This document shows, piece by piece, positions 1 through 9,007 of a DNA stretch of 64,000 nt. Each line of letters begins with the position of its first letter. The first letter of the stretch is position 1. This stretch comes from an uncultured Bacteroidales bacterium (lineage in GTDB: Bacteria; Bacteroidota; Bacteroidia; Bacteroidales; UBA932): contig CALUSC010000002.1 in the NCBI GenBank assembly GCA_944323345.1, positions 62,001-126,000 of the forward strand, given 5' to 3'. The notes under the pieces are model-generated. The model was not told the origin of the DNA, made no database searches, and saw only the letters and a program-made list of their open reading frames with translations. The position numbers were made by a program, and so were the translations under genes.

Positions 1-171
1 ACGATCGAGATCGTATATCATCGTGTTTCCTGCAGGATCATCATCAGGTTTCACCTCTGCGGCCAGCACTTCCGCCGCAAGTCTGGGACTGATGCCCTGT
101 GCTATCTGGTACGCAGTAACCCCGTTTTCGAAAGATTTTGCGCTACCGTCAGGAAATGTTACTTTAATCAT
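1..171 (-). CDS. thrS: Threonyl-tRNA synthetase, N-terminal fragment
   Basis: Leftward reading frame with ATG at 171-169 that runs off the window start; 57 codons are visible. The peptide begins [20 protein letters not shown] and continues with a [12 protein letters not shown] segment, the pattern of the TGS domain at the N-terminus of threonyl-tRNA synthetase. The enzyme charges tRNA-Thr in the cytoplasm; only the TGS domain is visible here, and the editing and catalytic domains would lie outside the window. A TACCTTTG -7 box lies 28 bases upstream of the ATG. The TGS fold also occurs in RelA/SpoT and Obg-like GTPases, but there it is not at the extreme N-terminus with this wording. Fairly sure. 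Confidence 0.85.
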   Translation of the reverse strand, partial: MIKVTFPDGSAKSFENGVTAYQIAQGISPRLAAEVLAAEVKPDDDPAGNTMIYDLDR

Positions 172-198
172 ATCTTGGTCTGTTAATCTACAAGGCTG

Positions 199-206
199 CA
201 AAGGTA
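199..206 (-). promoter_or_regulatory. -7 promoter box for thrS
   Basis: On the minus strand this reads TACCTTTG, matching the Bacteroidetes -7 consensus TAnnTTTG. It sits 28 bases upstream of the thrS ATG. No well-spaced TTTG -33 element was found. Confidence 0.55.
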
Positions 207-218
207 CAATTTTTTTTC

Positions 219-226
219 TATCTTTG
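219..226 (+). promoter_or_regulatory. -7 promoter box for the DUF4199-like gene
   Basis: TATCTTTG on the plus strand, a full match to TAnnTTTG, 21 bases before the ATG at 248. The start site expected about 7 bases downstream gives a short leader. It rules out the longer frame that would begin at 23 and run antisense through thrS. Confidence 0.6.
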
Positions 227-247
227 CGCAGTCAAAAGCGAATTTGT

Positions 248-805
248 ATGAATAACCCCGACAGTACATCGATATTATGGAACAAGGCAGCCAGGAACGG
301 CATCATACTGGGTCTGTTTACAGCTGTCTGCCGCATGGCCGCACAGGGCGTTTCCCTGTCCGGAGCCTCTGCCGGGAGCGCCGTATTGAACAGCATAATA
401 TGGATCCTGCAGACCGGAGGATGTTTCTGGATGATGAAATTCTTTCTGGAAAGACTCGTGTCCCGCCACGAAGGTGTGACCAACAGGGATACTTCAAGAT
501 ACGGCATGATGCTGGCCCTCACGTCAAGCATCATATTTTCGGCGGCAATGCTGTTCGATATCATATACATCGCGCCTGAAGCCGTGGCGAAACAGATGGA
601 CCTGTTCTACCAGCTGTACGGACCGGCCATGGATTCCAATACCAGATCTGTCCTGAAGACCATAGAGGACAATTATCCGATGATAATGTTCTTCTCCACT
701 CTGGTATACAGCTGTCTGTACGGGATCGTACTATCTGCGATACTGTCCCTGTCGATACCGAAAAGGAATCCGTTCGAGAAATTCATGGACAAGCAAGAAA
801 ACTGA
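248..805 (+). CDS. DUF4199-like integral membrane protein
   Basis: 185-residue protein with about four hydrophobic segments, around residues 12-32, 45-65, 85-110 and 145-170, so an inner-membrane protein. The overall pattern resembles the Bacteroidetes DUF4199 family, whose function is not known. The open frame extends upstream to 23, but the ATG at 248 is chosen because a TATCTTTG promoter box lies just before it and the upstream part is antisense to thrS. The gene stops 3 bases before a GT2 glycosyltransferase, and in Bacteroidetes this pair is often adjacent. An accessory membrane role for the glycosyltransferase is inference only. Confidence 0.7.
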   Translation: MNNPDSTSILWNKAARNGIILGLFTAVCRMAAQGVSLSGASAGSAVLNSIIWILQTGGCFWMMKFFLERLVSRHEGVTNRDTSRYGMMLALTSSIIFSAAMLFDIIYIAPEAVAKQMDLFYQLYGPAMDSNTRSVLKTIEDNYPMIMFFSTLVYSCLYGIVLSAILSLSIPKRNPFEKFMDKQEN

Positions 806-808
806 GAT

Positions 809-1768
809 ATGGACTGGAAAGATTTATCGATAGTGGTATCTCTCTATAACGAAGCCGAATCCCTCCAGGAACTCGTATCCTGGATTACGGCCGTGATGGA
901 AAAGGAGGGATACGATTATGAACTTATAATGGTGGATGACGGGAGCCGGGACGGATCCTGGCAGAAGATCAGGGAACTTGCAGCTTCCGACAGCCGTATC
1001 CGGGGAATTTCATTCAGAAGAAACTACGGCAAGTCGGCAGCTTTGTATTGCGGCTTCGAAGCCGCAACGGGAAAAGTGGTGGTAACGATGGATGCCGACC
1101 TGCAGGACTCTCCGGAAGAAATTCCGGAAATGTATGAAATGATCACCGGCCAGGGCTATGATATAGTTTCAGGCTGGAAGCAGCACCGCCAGGACAACAA
1201 ACTGACGAAAAACCTGCCTTCGAAACTGTACAACGCCACCGCACGGATGATTACGGGACTGAAACTCCACGACATGAACTGCGGTCTTAAAGCGTACCGG
1301 AACGAAGTGGTGAAAAACATAGAAGTCTACGGGGAAATGCACCGCTACATCCCCTACCTGGCCAAGAATGCAGGGTTCGACAAAATAACTGAAAAGCCAG
1401 TACATCATCAGAAAAGGAAATACGGGAAAAGCAAATTCGGCATAAGCCGCTTCATGAACGGTTTTCTCGACCTGCTTTCGCTCTGGTTCCTGAGTACTTT
1501 CGGTAAAAAGCCGATGCACTTCTTCGGACTCACCGGAACACTTACATTCATGGCCGGAGGCATAATCGCCTTATGGCTGATAATCGACAAACTGATATCC
1601 CAGGCCCACGGCATGAGATTCCGTCCTGTCACGGACCAGCCGCTGTTCTACCTGGCGCTCGTGGCCCTGATAGTAGGCATCCAGCTTTTCCTTTCCGGAT
1701 TCATCGCGGAGATGATCTCCCGAAGCAGTTCGGACAGGAATCATTATAACATCAAGGACCGGATATAA
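809..1768 (+). CDS. GT2 family glycosyltransferase, DPM1/GtrB-like
   Basis: 319 residues. The N-terminal GT-A fold shows LSIVVSLYNEAESL near residue 6, a VDDGSRDGSW nucleotide-sugar motif near 42 and the DADLQD metal-binding DxD near 96. Two C-terminal hydrophobic segments (about 235-258 and 275-302) match the polyprenyl-phosphate glycosyltransferase type (DPM1, GtrB, ArnC), which transfers a sugar from UDP or GDP to undecaprenyl phosphate at the cytoplasmic face of the inner membrane. It follows the DUF4199-like gene by 3 bases and is surely cotranscribed with it. The sugar specificity cannot be read from sequence. Confidence 0.88.
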   Translation: MDWKDLSIVVSLYNEAESLQELVSWITAVMEKEGYDYELIMVDDGSRDGSWQKIRELAASDSRIRGISFRRNYGKSAALYCGFEAATGKVVVTMDADLQDSPEEIPEMYEMITGQGYDIVSGWKQHRQDNKLTKNLPSKLYNATARMITGLKLHDMNCGLKAYRNEVVKNIEVYGEMHRYIPYLAKNAGFDKITEKPVHHQKRKYGKSKFGISRFMNGFLDLLSLWFLSTFGKKPMHFFGLTGTLTFMAGGIIALWLIIDKLISQAHGMRFRPVTDQPLFYLALVALIVGIQLFLSGFIAEMISRSSSDRNHYNIKDRI

Positions 1769-1779
1769 TCCGGCCCTTG
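1753..1779. terminator. Hairpin between convergent genes
   Basis: Arms 1753-1764 and 1768-1779 pair over 12 positions with a single A-C mismatch and a 3-base loop; the glycosyltransferase stop codon is in the loop and start of the right arm. It lies between the convergent glycosyltransferase and DUF4954 genes. There is no T-run on either side, so it may not be an intrinsic terminator. Confidence 0.4.
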
Positions 1780-1798
1780 CCTCGATCGGCAAACAGAT

Positions 1799-3784
1799 TC
1801 ACTTGCGCATCCTGGACAGGAACTCGTCTCCGAGAGCGGACTTGACGCGGATATGCTCAAGCACGGCCTTGACGAAAGTATTCGAGTCGAACAGGCCGCC
1901 GCGCACTTCCTCGAAATCGCGGGTCCTCTGGTCGCTGTCGCCGTCCACGCCGAAACTGGTCATGGCCGACAGCGAAAACTCCTTTCTCGCATCCTCGTAT
2001 ACCATTTTATCCAGAGTCACGACAGATTCCTTCCATTTTTCAGCTATGCGGATGATATCGTCGACAGTGATATTTTCCGGATCCAGACCGTAATACTCGA
2101 TCATTCTTTCATAGGCCCAGGTCCATTCATACGTATAATAATTCGAATGCATCGTGCGGAATCTGGCATTCATCTCCCCGACATCCGTAAGCCTGCCCGC
2201 CTCTATGTCATCCATTAGGGCATCGATCTCCGTTTTCGGCGCGATAAGCCCTGAAATGTCCACCCATTGTCCCCTGCCTACAGGCGTATCCGGGCGCAGT
2301 CTGGCGCGGATGGCTTCAATATTGCCGTCAGGCACGGTTTCCAGTCTTTTTATCAGCGAATTGCCCAAAAACTTATTGATCGCCAGATCATAAAAATAGA
2401 GTCCCTTGTGCAGCGACGAATTCTTTATCTTGGCGCTCTGGTAGGAATATGTGTCCGATGTTTCGCCGGAGACTCTGACTAGATTTTTCAGTATCTCCCT
2501 GCCGTTCAGCATCTTCTGGATAGTATACGGACTCAGGAGGTTATAATTTATGCAGTCAAGCCTGTCCGGATCCGTGCGTCCGTCGCGTTTCGGCCATTTC
2601 TGTGCATCCCTGATGGTACCCACGCTGCGGAGATTCACGCCAGGAACGATATAGGAAGTGTTCTGCTGCTCTATCAGATACGAAAAAGGCAGGTCGGACG
2701 TGTCCTGATGCGACACATGGCGGCCCATGACCAGAGAGAAAGCCCCGACCTTGGCCGGCCACAGAAGGTACGAATCGGAAGCCGTTTTCGCGCCTCTTTC
2801 CATGATACCCTGATGGATAGGGCCGAGCTTGTACATGTGGTTGCTCTGGTTCGATCCTGACCCGGCATTCATGAACGAAAACATGCCGGCTATGAGCAGG
2901 GTGGATTTATGATGGGTCACCGTGAACGGTCCGGCGAAAATGGCGCACGCCTCTCCGTTCTCCCCGTGGCAGTTGCTGAAAAACAGTGAATCCGAAGCGG
3001 AATACGTGTGTCCGATATGGCAGGACTGCCCTATGAAACATCTTGTAATGGTGGAACGGTCCTCGACTGAAGCCCCGCTGCATATTATGAAATCATCTCC
3101 GATAACCCCCACGCCGACATGCACCGGAGCATGCCTGTTGCTGTTTATGCTGCCGTTCTTTATCCTGGCCGTACCTTCTATCTTGCAGTATTCGCCGATT
3201 CTCACATTCTTTATATACCCTGCATCCACGATAGTCACATGAGGGGCTATGGTCCCTGTGTCGGATGTCACTGACTCTACATATTTCGACACGATGTTCT
3301 TGAGCCCCGCCACGAGTTCCGGCCTGTGCCTGTACAAGGCCATCATATATGCCTGCTGGGCGGAAAGGCGGTCATGGATCATCACTTCCCTGCCACCTGT
3401 CTCGTTCAGGACAGACACTTCCACTCCGTTGCCGAAGCTGCTCTTCCCGTCGGTAAGTATGATATCCACGTTTTCTATGAAGCAGTCGTGCCCTATCTCG
3501 TAATTCGCTATATAATTCTTCACGTTCTCGATACAGCAGTCGTCTCCTACCGTCACATTGTGCAGGGTAGTATGGTAAAGGCCTGAATGTTTCCTGATTC
3601 CTCCCGGCATCTCGAACACCTTTTCGAAACGTCCGAGCCTTACTTTCCCCGAGAAACGCGTGCTGTAAACATATTCGGGAGAAAATCCCTCTACCACCTC
3701 CACGTCATTCCAGTCGGCCGCGGTGCACATTCTGGCCTGCAGCTGCGATATTTCCTCCCCTGTAAGTTTTCTGTATCCACTCAT
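1799..3784 (-). CDS. DUF4954 protein with left-handed beta-helix
   Basis: 661 residues. Residues about 50-290 contain irregular hexapeptide-type repeats with isoleucine or valine every six positions (for example VGDDCCIENVKNYI and IGEYCKIEGTARIKNG), which form the left-handed beta-helix of sugar-phosphate acyl- and nucleotidyltransferases. The family is widespread in Bacteroidetes as DUF4954. The C-terminal third, about 480-661, is helical and charged. No nucleotidyltransferase domain precedes the helix and no signal peptide is seen, so it is cytoplasmic. The enzymatic activity is unknown; an acyltransferase-like role is inference. It lies 18 bases downstream of recX and is probably the last gene of the rlmN operon. 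Confidence 0.75.
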   Translation of the reverse strand: MSGYRKLTGEEISQLQARMCTAADWNDVEVVEGFSPEYVYSTRFSGKVRLGRFEKVFEMPGGIRKHSGLYHTTLHNVTVGDDCCIENVKNYIANYEIGHDCFIENVDIILTDGKSSFGNGVEVSVLNETGGREVMIHDRLSAQQAYMMALYRHRPELVAGLKNIVSKYVESVTSDTGTIAPHVTIVDAGYIKNVRIGEYCKIEGTARIKNGSINSNRHAPVHVGVGVIGDDFIICSGASVEDRSTITRCFIGQSCHIGHTYSASDSLFFSNCHGENGEACAIFAGPFTVTHHKSTLLIAGMFSFMNAGSGSNQSNHMYKLGPIHQGIMERGAKTASDSYLLWPAKVGAFSLVMGRHVSHQDTSDLPFSYLIEQQNTSYIVPGVNLRSVGTIRDAQKWPKRDGRTDPDRLDCINYNLLSPYTIQKMLNGREILKNLVRVSGETSDTYSYQSAKIKNSSLHKGLYFYDLAINKFLGNSLIKRLETVPDGNIEAIRARLRPDTPVGRGQWVDISGLIAPKTEIDALMDDIEAGRLTDVGEMNARFRTMHSNYYTYEWTWAYERMIEYYGLDPENITVDDIIRIAEKWKESVVTLDKMVYEDARKEFSLSAMTSFGVDGDSDQRTRDFEEVRGGLFDSNTFVKAVLEHIRVKSALGDEFLSRMRK

Positions 3785-3802
3785 AAAATATAAAGATTAA
3801 AG

Positions 3803-4303
3803 TCATTCGACACATTTTCCATCCACTTCATCCACAATACCCCGGATTTCCTCATACTCATATCCCCTGCCCAGGGCGAACCGCAGAAGCTTGTATTTGC
3901 GCTGCGGGTCATCCGCCAGACTGCAGGCCTTGGCCTGCAATGCTTTCCTGAGCTTTTCCAGTCCTTTTTCCGTATCCGCGGAAGACATGGCACGGTCAAT
4001 ACATTCCCTGGAGATTCCCTTGGCTGCCAGAGCATGCCTTATCTTCACCGTACCCCATCCAAGTATGGCGGACTTGTCTCTGGCGAAAGCCTCGGCATAT
4101 CTCGAATCATCCAGGAATTTTTCTTTTTTCAATGTTCCGACAATCATCTCCACTGTATCCGGCCATATTGCCGCATCCGCGGCAATACTGCCGTCCTTTC
4201 CGGCGGCGTCATACAGTTTTCTCCTGATGTCGGCTTCGCAGTATTCTCTTTTCGAGCACAATACCATCATCCTGTCCAGCAAAGCCCTGTTTTTTTCATC
4301 CAT
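3803..4303 (-). CDS. recX: RecX family regulatory protein
   Basis: 166 residues with tandem three-helix modules. KREYCEADIRRKL near residue 18 and the LDDSRYAEAFARDK segment near 63 are RecX signatures. RecX binds RecA filaments and modulates recombination. The gene starts 2 bases after the stop of the patatin gene, so it is cotranscribed with it rather than with recA, which lies divergently about 3.7 kb away beyond the rlmN gene. Length is normal for the family. Confidence 0.82.
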   Translation of the reverse strand: MDEKNRALLDRMMVLCSKREYCEADIRRKLYDAAGKDGSIAADAAIWPDTVEMIVGTLKKEKFLDDSRYAEAFARDKSAILGWGTVKIRHALAAKGISRECIDRAMSSADTEKGLEKLRKALQAKACSLADDPQRKYKLLRFALGRGYEYEEIRGIVDEVDGKCVE

Positions 4304-4305
4304 AA

Positions 4306-6735
4306 TCAGAAATAATAGCCGATATTAATGTAAAAACCGATCCTGTCAGTCAGATTGGACCAGTGCAGATTCGCGGATACCGGGCCGAATATGGCATCGA
4401 AGGAATATTCAAGCCCGGCACCGAAATAGCCCAGGCCGCGGATATATCCCGGAAAATCGTTGCTGTCACGTGCATAATTCAATATTCCGGTCAGATAATG
4501 GTTTCTGGCCAGCCTGAATCTGTAATCGGTCCTGAAGACTGTCAGTATATTCCGCATGGCGGACACATTGTTCACACCTATGAAAGGGATCTGCTGGTCC
4601 ACGTACCTCCCGGCAAAACTGCCGCCCATGGCATTTATATAAGCCAGCGGCACATCGCTTCCGAACAGGAACCTGAAATTCACTGAAGGGATGAAGGCGA
4701 AGACGCCGCCTCCCGGAATCACGGCCTTGGCATCTAACTGTGCAGAATGGAAATTGTTGAACCTGTACGGAAAGCCAGCAAACGTCCATCCGTATGAAAG
4801 TCCTGCCGTATAGCCTTTGGTCGGGAAATATCCGTCATCGAAGGTCTCGCTTCTCGCATTCAGGAAAAGCGAAACATAATCGTTGCTCAGCTGGTCCAGG
4901 TCATAGTCGCCCAGGATATTGTCGGAAGACATGGCAGATCTTACGTTGAAATAATCATTGCGTATGCCTACCTTCAGGTCGAACATCGACCATTTCAGGT
5001 TGGACAGGTAAAACTCTTCCCTGACATTGAGGTAGCTGAGATTGAAACGAGCAGACGAGAAATCCAGGAAACTCAGGAAATTAAGGTCTGTCCACCTTAC
5101 CGACGCCGTAGCGTTCAGGGTAGGTGTCTTGGGAGCATCGTACGAATAATGGAACTGGAAATACGGGTTCACGCTTATCCTTCCGGTGAAATCATATCTC
5201 GATCCCTGTAGCCTGTGCGCATTCAAGCCGACATTCACCAGTACGGAAACCAGTTCTTCCGAATCGAGCCTGAGTCCGAGTCCGAACTGATGGACAGGGC
5301 CGGGCTTGCAGTTCAGCACCAGATGGAACGGTTCCTCGGCCCCTTCCATCTCATAAGTGACGTAATCATAGCACTGGGTACCGAAAATCTCGGCTACGAT
5401 ATGCTCTACGTCATCCCTGGTCACCATGTCTCCCGGTTCGAGGTGTATACGCCGCATCAGTATGGACTTTTCACGTTCGCTGACTCCCCGGATGTCCACG
5501 CCGGATATCGTTACCGGGCCGGTATTCAGATCGACGGCTTTCCTGTTATGGAGTTCCGTAGAAGCATTTCCGACACGCTCCTTTATGGCAGCCAGTTCAG
5601 CGCTTTTCTGCGAAGCCGCGACATATCCCCTGAGGATTATCTGGTCTATGCTCGCCGGATCGAAACTCATCATATCGTATTCCGGCAGGTCCGGATGGAT
5701 ATTTATGTCGGACAGCGTCATGTTATATTCATATACGGACCGTCCGAGCATGTCCACTCCCTGGCTTATGATATCCCCGATATTGTTTATTTCGTTATAC
5801 TGTTTTCTATCCGTGGAAACCTCCACTCCGATGACTATGTCGGCGCCGAGCTGCCTGGCCAGGGCGGTGGGATAATTATCCCTCATGCCTCCGTCCACAA
5901 GCACCATCCCGTCCACCTTCACCGGCGCGAAGACTCCGGGTATGGACATGGTGGAGCGCATCGCCGTAGAGAAATTCCCTGTATGCCAGTACTTCGCGGT
6001 GCCGCTGACCATTTCAGTGGCCACGCAGGAGAAAGGTATCGGCAGGTCCGCGAAACTTATGCTGTCCTGATAGCCGACGGACAGTCCGTTGATCAGGTTA
6101 TATACATTCTGCCCGAAAATATATCCGGACGGAAGGCTGCCCAGAAAATTGCTCTTGAGAAGATCCGAAGATTTGGAGGAACCGGCTCCGAGCTGTATGA
6201 GCTCTTCATGCCTCTTGGTATCCACATACTTCATCTCGTCCTCCAGAAGCACCTTATAATATTCGGTATCGTAATAGAACGGTATGGATATGACGAACTT
6301 CTCCTTGTATTTCGACTCCGCGTATGAAATATATTCCCGCGGAACAGCATCACTCATGGCCTGGGTCCAGTTTATCGTCCTGAGTATGGAATCTATCTGG
6401 TTCGCGGAATATCCCAGTGCGTAGATACCTCCGATCAGGCCTCCCATGCTCGTGCCCAGAACCATATCTACAGGCATGCCGATGGATTCCAGATATTTCA
6501 TGGCACCCACATGCGCAGCCCCTTTCGCACCGCCTCCGCTCAGGACCAGAGCCACGGTCGGCCGGGATTTCCTGATACTGTCCATTCTGGCCCTTATCTT
6601 CCTGACGGCCAGAGAATCATCCTTCGATAGCGCATAATGGGCCGCCGTCACACCATGCCCCTGCCCTGCCGTTGCAATAGCTGAAACGGCAGCCAGCATG
6701 AAAGAAAACAATATGGCCGATAATCTGCGACGCAT
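4306..6735 (-). CDS. Patatin-like phospholipase with C-terminal outer-membrane barrel
   Basis: 809 residues from the chosen ATG. A signal peptide (RRRLSAILFSFMLAAVSA) is followed by a patatin domain: oxyanion motif SGGGAKG near residue 66, nucleophile elbow GTSMG with Ser96 and the DGG motif with Asp281, which form the Ser-Asp dyad. After about residue 400 comes a POTRA-like region, then a BamA/TpsB-type beta-barrel ending in a C-terminal aromatic residue (YYF). This is the layout of PlpD, an outer-membrane lipolytic protein. An ATG four codons upstream (6747) is also possible, but the later one gives a cleaner signal peptide. It follows rlmN closely and precedes recX by 2 bases. Confidence 0.87.
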   Translation of the reverse strand: MRRRLSAILFSFMLAAVSAIATAGQGHGVTAAHYALSKDDSLAVRKIRARMDSIRKSRPTVALVLSGGGAKGAAHVGAMKYLESIGMPVDMVLGTSMGGLIGGIYALGYSANQIDSILRTINWTQAMSDAVPREYISYAESKYKEKFVISIPFYYDTEYYKVLLEDEMKYVDTKRHEELIQLGAGSSKSSDLLKSNFLGSLPSGYIFGQNVYNLINGLSVGYQDSISFADLPIPFSCVATEMVSGTAKYWHTGNFSTAMRSTMSIPGVFAPVKVDGMVLVDGGMRDNYPTALARQLGADIVIGVEVSTDRKQYNEINNIGDIISQGVDMLGRSVYEYNMTLSDINIHPDLPEYDMMSFDPASIDQIILRGYVAASQKSAELAAIKERVGNASTELHNRKAVDLNTGPVTISGVDIRGVSEREKSILMRRIHLEPGDMVTRDDVEHIVAEIFGTQCYDYVTYEMEGAEEPFHLVLNCKPGPVHQFGLGLRLDSEELVSVLVNVGLNAHRLQGSRYDFTGRISVNPYFQFHYSYDAPKTPTLNATASVRWTDLNFLSFLDFSSARFNLSYLNVREEFYLSNLKWSMFDLKVGIRNDYFNVRSAMSSDNILGDYDLDQLSNDYVSLFLNARSETFDDGYFPTKGYTAGLSYGWTFAGFPYRFNNFHSAQLDAKAVIPGGGVFAFIPSVNFRFLFGSDVPLAYINAMGGSFAGRYVDQQIPFIGVNNVSAMRNILTVFRTDYRFRLARNHYLTGILNYARDSNDFPGYIRGLGYFGAGLEYSFDAIFGPVSANLHWSNLTDRIGFYINIGYYF

Positions 6736-6744
6736 GACAAGACA

Positions 6745-6752
6745 CAAATTTA
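6745..6752 (-). promoter_or_regulatory. Possible internal -7 box before the patatin gene
   Basis: Minus-strand TAAATTTG, a match to TAnnTTTG, 9 bases upstream of the chosen patatin start. If used, the message would be nearly leaderless. No -33 partner was found, and the short motif may be a chance match in AT-rich sequence. Confidence 0.3.
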
Positions 6753-6754
6753 CA

Positions 6755-7831
6755 TTATTTCCTGAATTTGCCCGCCAGCATACCGCAGGCGGCCAATATA
6801 TCCTCGCCCCTCGAAGCTCTCACGGTAGTAAGGATGCCGTTCGCTGCCAGCCTTTCCTGGAATCTGCGTATAATGACATCGGACGGACACTCATAGGGAA
6901 AATCAGGGATCTTGTGGAACCTGATCAGATTCACCCTGCACTCCATGCCACGGAGCAGGCGGCTGAGGGCATCAGCATGACGTATCGAATCATTGAATCC
7001 GGCAAACATCGTATATTCGAAGCTTACACGCCTCTGTCCGGAAAAGTCGTATTGCCTGACAAGGCTTACGATATCCTTTATACCGTAAGCTTTTTCCATC
7101 GGCATGATCGAAAGCCGCTCATCGGGGAACGGGTCATGCAGGCTTATGGCGAGATGGCAGCGGCTCTCTTTCAGATATCTCTCCAGGGCAGGCATGACGC
7201 CTATGGTGGAGAGCGTAATCCTCTTGGGACTCCATCCGAATCCCCATTCCGAAGTCAGGACCTCTACGGCCCTCATGACATTTTCGAAATTATCCAGAGG
7301 TTCGCCCATACCCATGAAAACCGCGTTGGTCAGACGGTCGGACTCGTCCACCGCAATGAACTGCGACAATATGTCGGCAGCCGACAGGTGGCCGTGGAAT
7401 CCCTGCCGGCCTGTCATGCAGAACCTGCATCCCATCCTGCAGCCGGACTGGGAAGAAACGCACAAAGTCGCCCTGTCTTCATCCGGAATCATCACGGCCT
7501 CGACGGCTCCGGGCTCCATGAAATCCTCGGGAACCTTGCAGTCGTCCGCCAGGGCAAGAGCGGATTTTCCCGTACACAGCACGGGGAAAAGATATTTCCT
7601 GGTCCCGTCGGACGATGTCTGGAGAGATGAATATTCCGTAACTCCGACTTCGTATTCCGCAGACAGCCGCTCGCGTCCTGCCTTGGATATATCCGTCATC
7701 ATGTCTATCGAGCGGACTTTGCGGACATACATCCACCTGGCTATCTGAGAGGCAGTGTAACCGGGCAGCCCGGCTTCCGCCACTATCGTCTTCAATTCTT
7801 CAGGAGTCTTCCCCAGAAGTCTTTTCTTCAT
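6755..7831 (-). CDS. rlmN: 23S rRNA (adenine2503-C2)-methyltransferase, radical SAM
   Basis: 358 residues from the chosen start. The radical SAM cluster motif CRMGCRFC gives Cys131, Cys135 and Cys138; Cys124 in TLCVSSQ and Cys349 in AACGMLAG match the two mechanistic cysteines of E. coli RlmN (118 and 355). The enzyme methylates A2503 of 23S rRNA and usually A37 of some tRNAs. The frame is open to an ATG at 7855, but a TAAATTTG box at 7853-7860 would put the transcript start between that ATG and the one at 7831, so MKKRLLGKTPEEL is preferred. Leads the leftward operon with the patatin gene and recX. Confidence 0.93.
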   Translation of the reverse strand: MKKRLLGKTPEELKTIVAEAGLPGYTASQIARWMYVRKVRSIDMMTDISKAGRERLSAEYEVGVTEYSSLQTSSDGTRKYLFPVLCTGKSALALADDCKVPEDFMEPGAVEAVMIPDEDRATLCVSSQSGCRMGCRFCMTGRQGFHGHLSAADILSQFIAVDESDRLTNAVFMGMGEPLDNFENVMRAVEVLTSEWGFGWSPKRITLSTIGVMPALERYLKESRCHLAISLHDPFPDERLSIMPMEKAYGIKDIVSLVRQYDFSGQRRVSFEYTMFAGFNDSIRHADALSRLLRGMECRVNLIRFHKIPDFPYECPSDVIIRRFQERLAANGILTTVRASRGEDILAACGMLAGKFRK

Positions 7832-7852
7832 ATTCTGCAAATAAATTTTCTG

Positions 7853-7860
7853 CAAATTTA
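7853..7860 (-). promoter_or_regulatory. -7 promoter box for rlmN
   Basis: Minus-strand TAAATTTG matching TAnnTTTG. It overlaps the most upstream possible ATG of rlmN and so favours the start at 7831. No good -33 partner is visible. Confidence 0.45.
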
Positions 7861-7882
7861 AAAATTATTCCGTCATAATACA

Positions 7883-7914
7883 TTTGCTATGCTATCGGCT
7901 TTTTATTATCTTTG
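7883..7914 (+). promoter_or_regulatory. recA promoter, -33 and -7 elements
   Basis: TTTG at 7883-7886, 20-base spacer, TATCTTTG at 7907-7914: a full match to the Bacteroidetes housekeeping promoter in both sequence and spacing. The leader to the recA ATG would be about 54 bases and holds a hairpin at 7923-7943. Confidence 0.8.
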
Positions 7915-7922
7915 CCGGATAC

Positions 7923-7943
7923 GGCTCCGGAAAGGCCGGAGTC
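7923..7943 (+). promoter_or_regulatory. Stem-loop at the 5' end of the recA leader
   Basis: Arms 7923-7930 and 7936-7943 pair over 8 positions (one G-U) around a 5-base loop. It begins at about the predicted transcript start, so it would be a 5'-terminal stem-loop. Role not known; message protection or damage-independent regulation are possible. Confidence 0.45.
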
Positions 7944-7974
7944 ATGAAAACGAAGAATTAAGACACAGACATTT

Positions 7975-9003
7975 ATGGCTAAAGAAGTTGAAAAGGAAAC
8001 AGCCGATGTGAACGCCGCGAAGCTGAAAGCTCTGCAGGCTACCATCGACAAGATCGAGAAGGACTACGGGAAAGGAACGATTATGACGTTGGGAGATCAG
8101 CCTAAATGGGAAGTATCCGTGATTCCGAGCGGATCGATAGCCCTCGACCATGCACTCGGCATAGGCGGCTATCCGAGAGGCCGTGTCATAGAAATCTTCG
8201 GTCCGGAATCAAGCGGCAAGACGACTCTTGCCATACATGCCATAGCCCAGGCCCAGAAACAGGGCGGAATCGCAGCCATCATTGATGCCGAACATGCTTT
8301 CGACAGGACGTACGCAAAGAATCTCGGCGTAAATCTCGAATCCCTGCTCATATCGCAGCCGGACAACGGCGAACAGGCTCTCGAAATCGCAGACAATCTC
8401 ATCCGGTCAGGAGCCATCGACATCATCGTGATAGATTCAGTCGCAGCCCTGACTCCGAAGGCGGAAATCGAAGGCGAGATGGGTGACTCCAAGATGGGGC
8501 TTCAGGCCAGGCTGATGAGCCAGGCGCTCAGGAAACTGACAGCGAATATCAGCAAGACGAACACCTGCTGCATCTTCATCAACCAGCTCAGGGACAAGAT
8601 AGGCGTCATGTTCGGGAATCCTGAAACCACTACGGGAGGAAACGCACTGAAATTCTATGCTTCCGTCCGCGTGGATGTAAGAAGGACTACCCAGATAAAG
8701 GACGGCGAAGAAGCCCTCGGAAACAGGACAAGGGTAAAAATCGTCAAGAACAAGCTCGCCCCTCCTTTCAAGAAGGCCGAATTCGACATAGTGTTCGGCG
8801 AAGGGATATCGCACATCGGAGAGATCATCGATCTCGGAGTGGAATTCGACATAATAAAGAAAAGCGGTTCATGGTTCAGCTACAACGACACCAGACTCGC
8901 CCAGGGACGTGAAGCCGTAAAGCAGCTTCTTACCGACAACGTGGAACTGAGCGATGAAATCGAAGCCAGGATCAGGGAAGCCATGGCCAACATGAAAGAT
9001 TAA
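7975..9003 (+). CDS. recA: Recombinase RecA
   Basis: 342 residues, the normal length. Walker A GPESSGKT at residues 76-83, the [16 protein letters not shown] segment, and the L2 region with [12 protein letters not shown] are RecA signatures. It forms the nucleoprotein filament for homologous recombination and repair. It has its own promoter, is followed after 4 bases by trpS, and is transcribed away from the rlmN-recX operon. No intein or other insertion is present. Confidence 0.98.
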   Translation: MAKEVEKETADVNAAKLKALQATIDKIEKDYGKGTIMTLGDQPKWEVSVIPSGSIALDHALGIGGYPRGRVIEIFGPESSGKTTLAIHAIAQAQKQGGIAAIIDAEHAFDRTYAKNLGVNLESLLISQPDNGEQALEIADNLIRSGAIDIIVIDSVAALTPKAEIEGEMGDSKMGLQARLMSQALRKLTANISKTNTCCIFINQLRDKIGVMFGNPETTTGGNALKFYASVRVDVRRTTQIKDGEEALGNRTRVKIVKNKLAPPFKKAEFDIVFGEGISHIGEIIDLGVEFDIIKKSGSWFSYNDTRLAQGREAVKQLLTDNVELSDEIEARIREAMANMKD

Positions 9004-9007
9004 GGAT

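Noticed and set aside
5215-6327. 370-codon open frame on the plus strand inside the patatin gene
   Set aside because: Fully antisense to a gene with catalytic motifs and signal peptide; no promoter box or recognisable domain in the frame.
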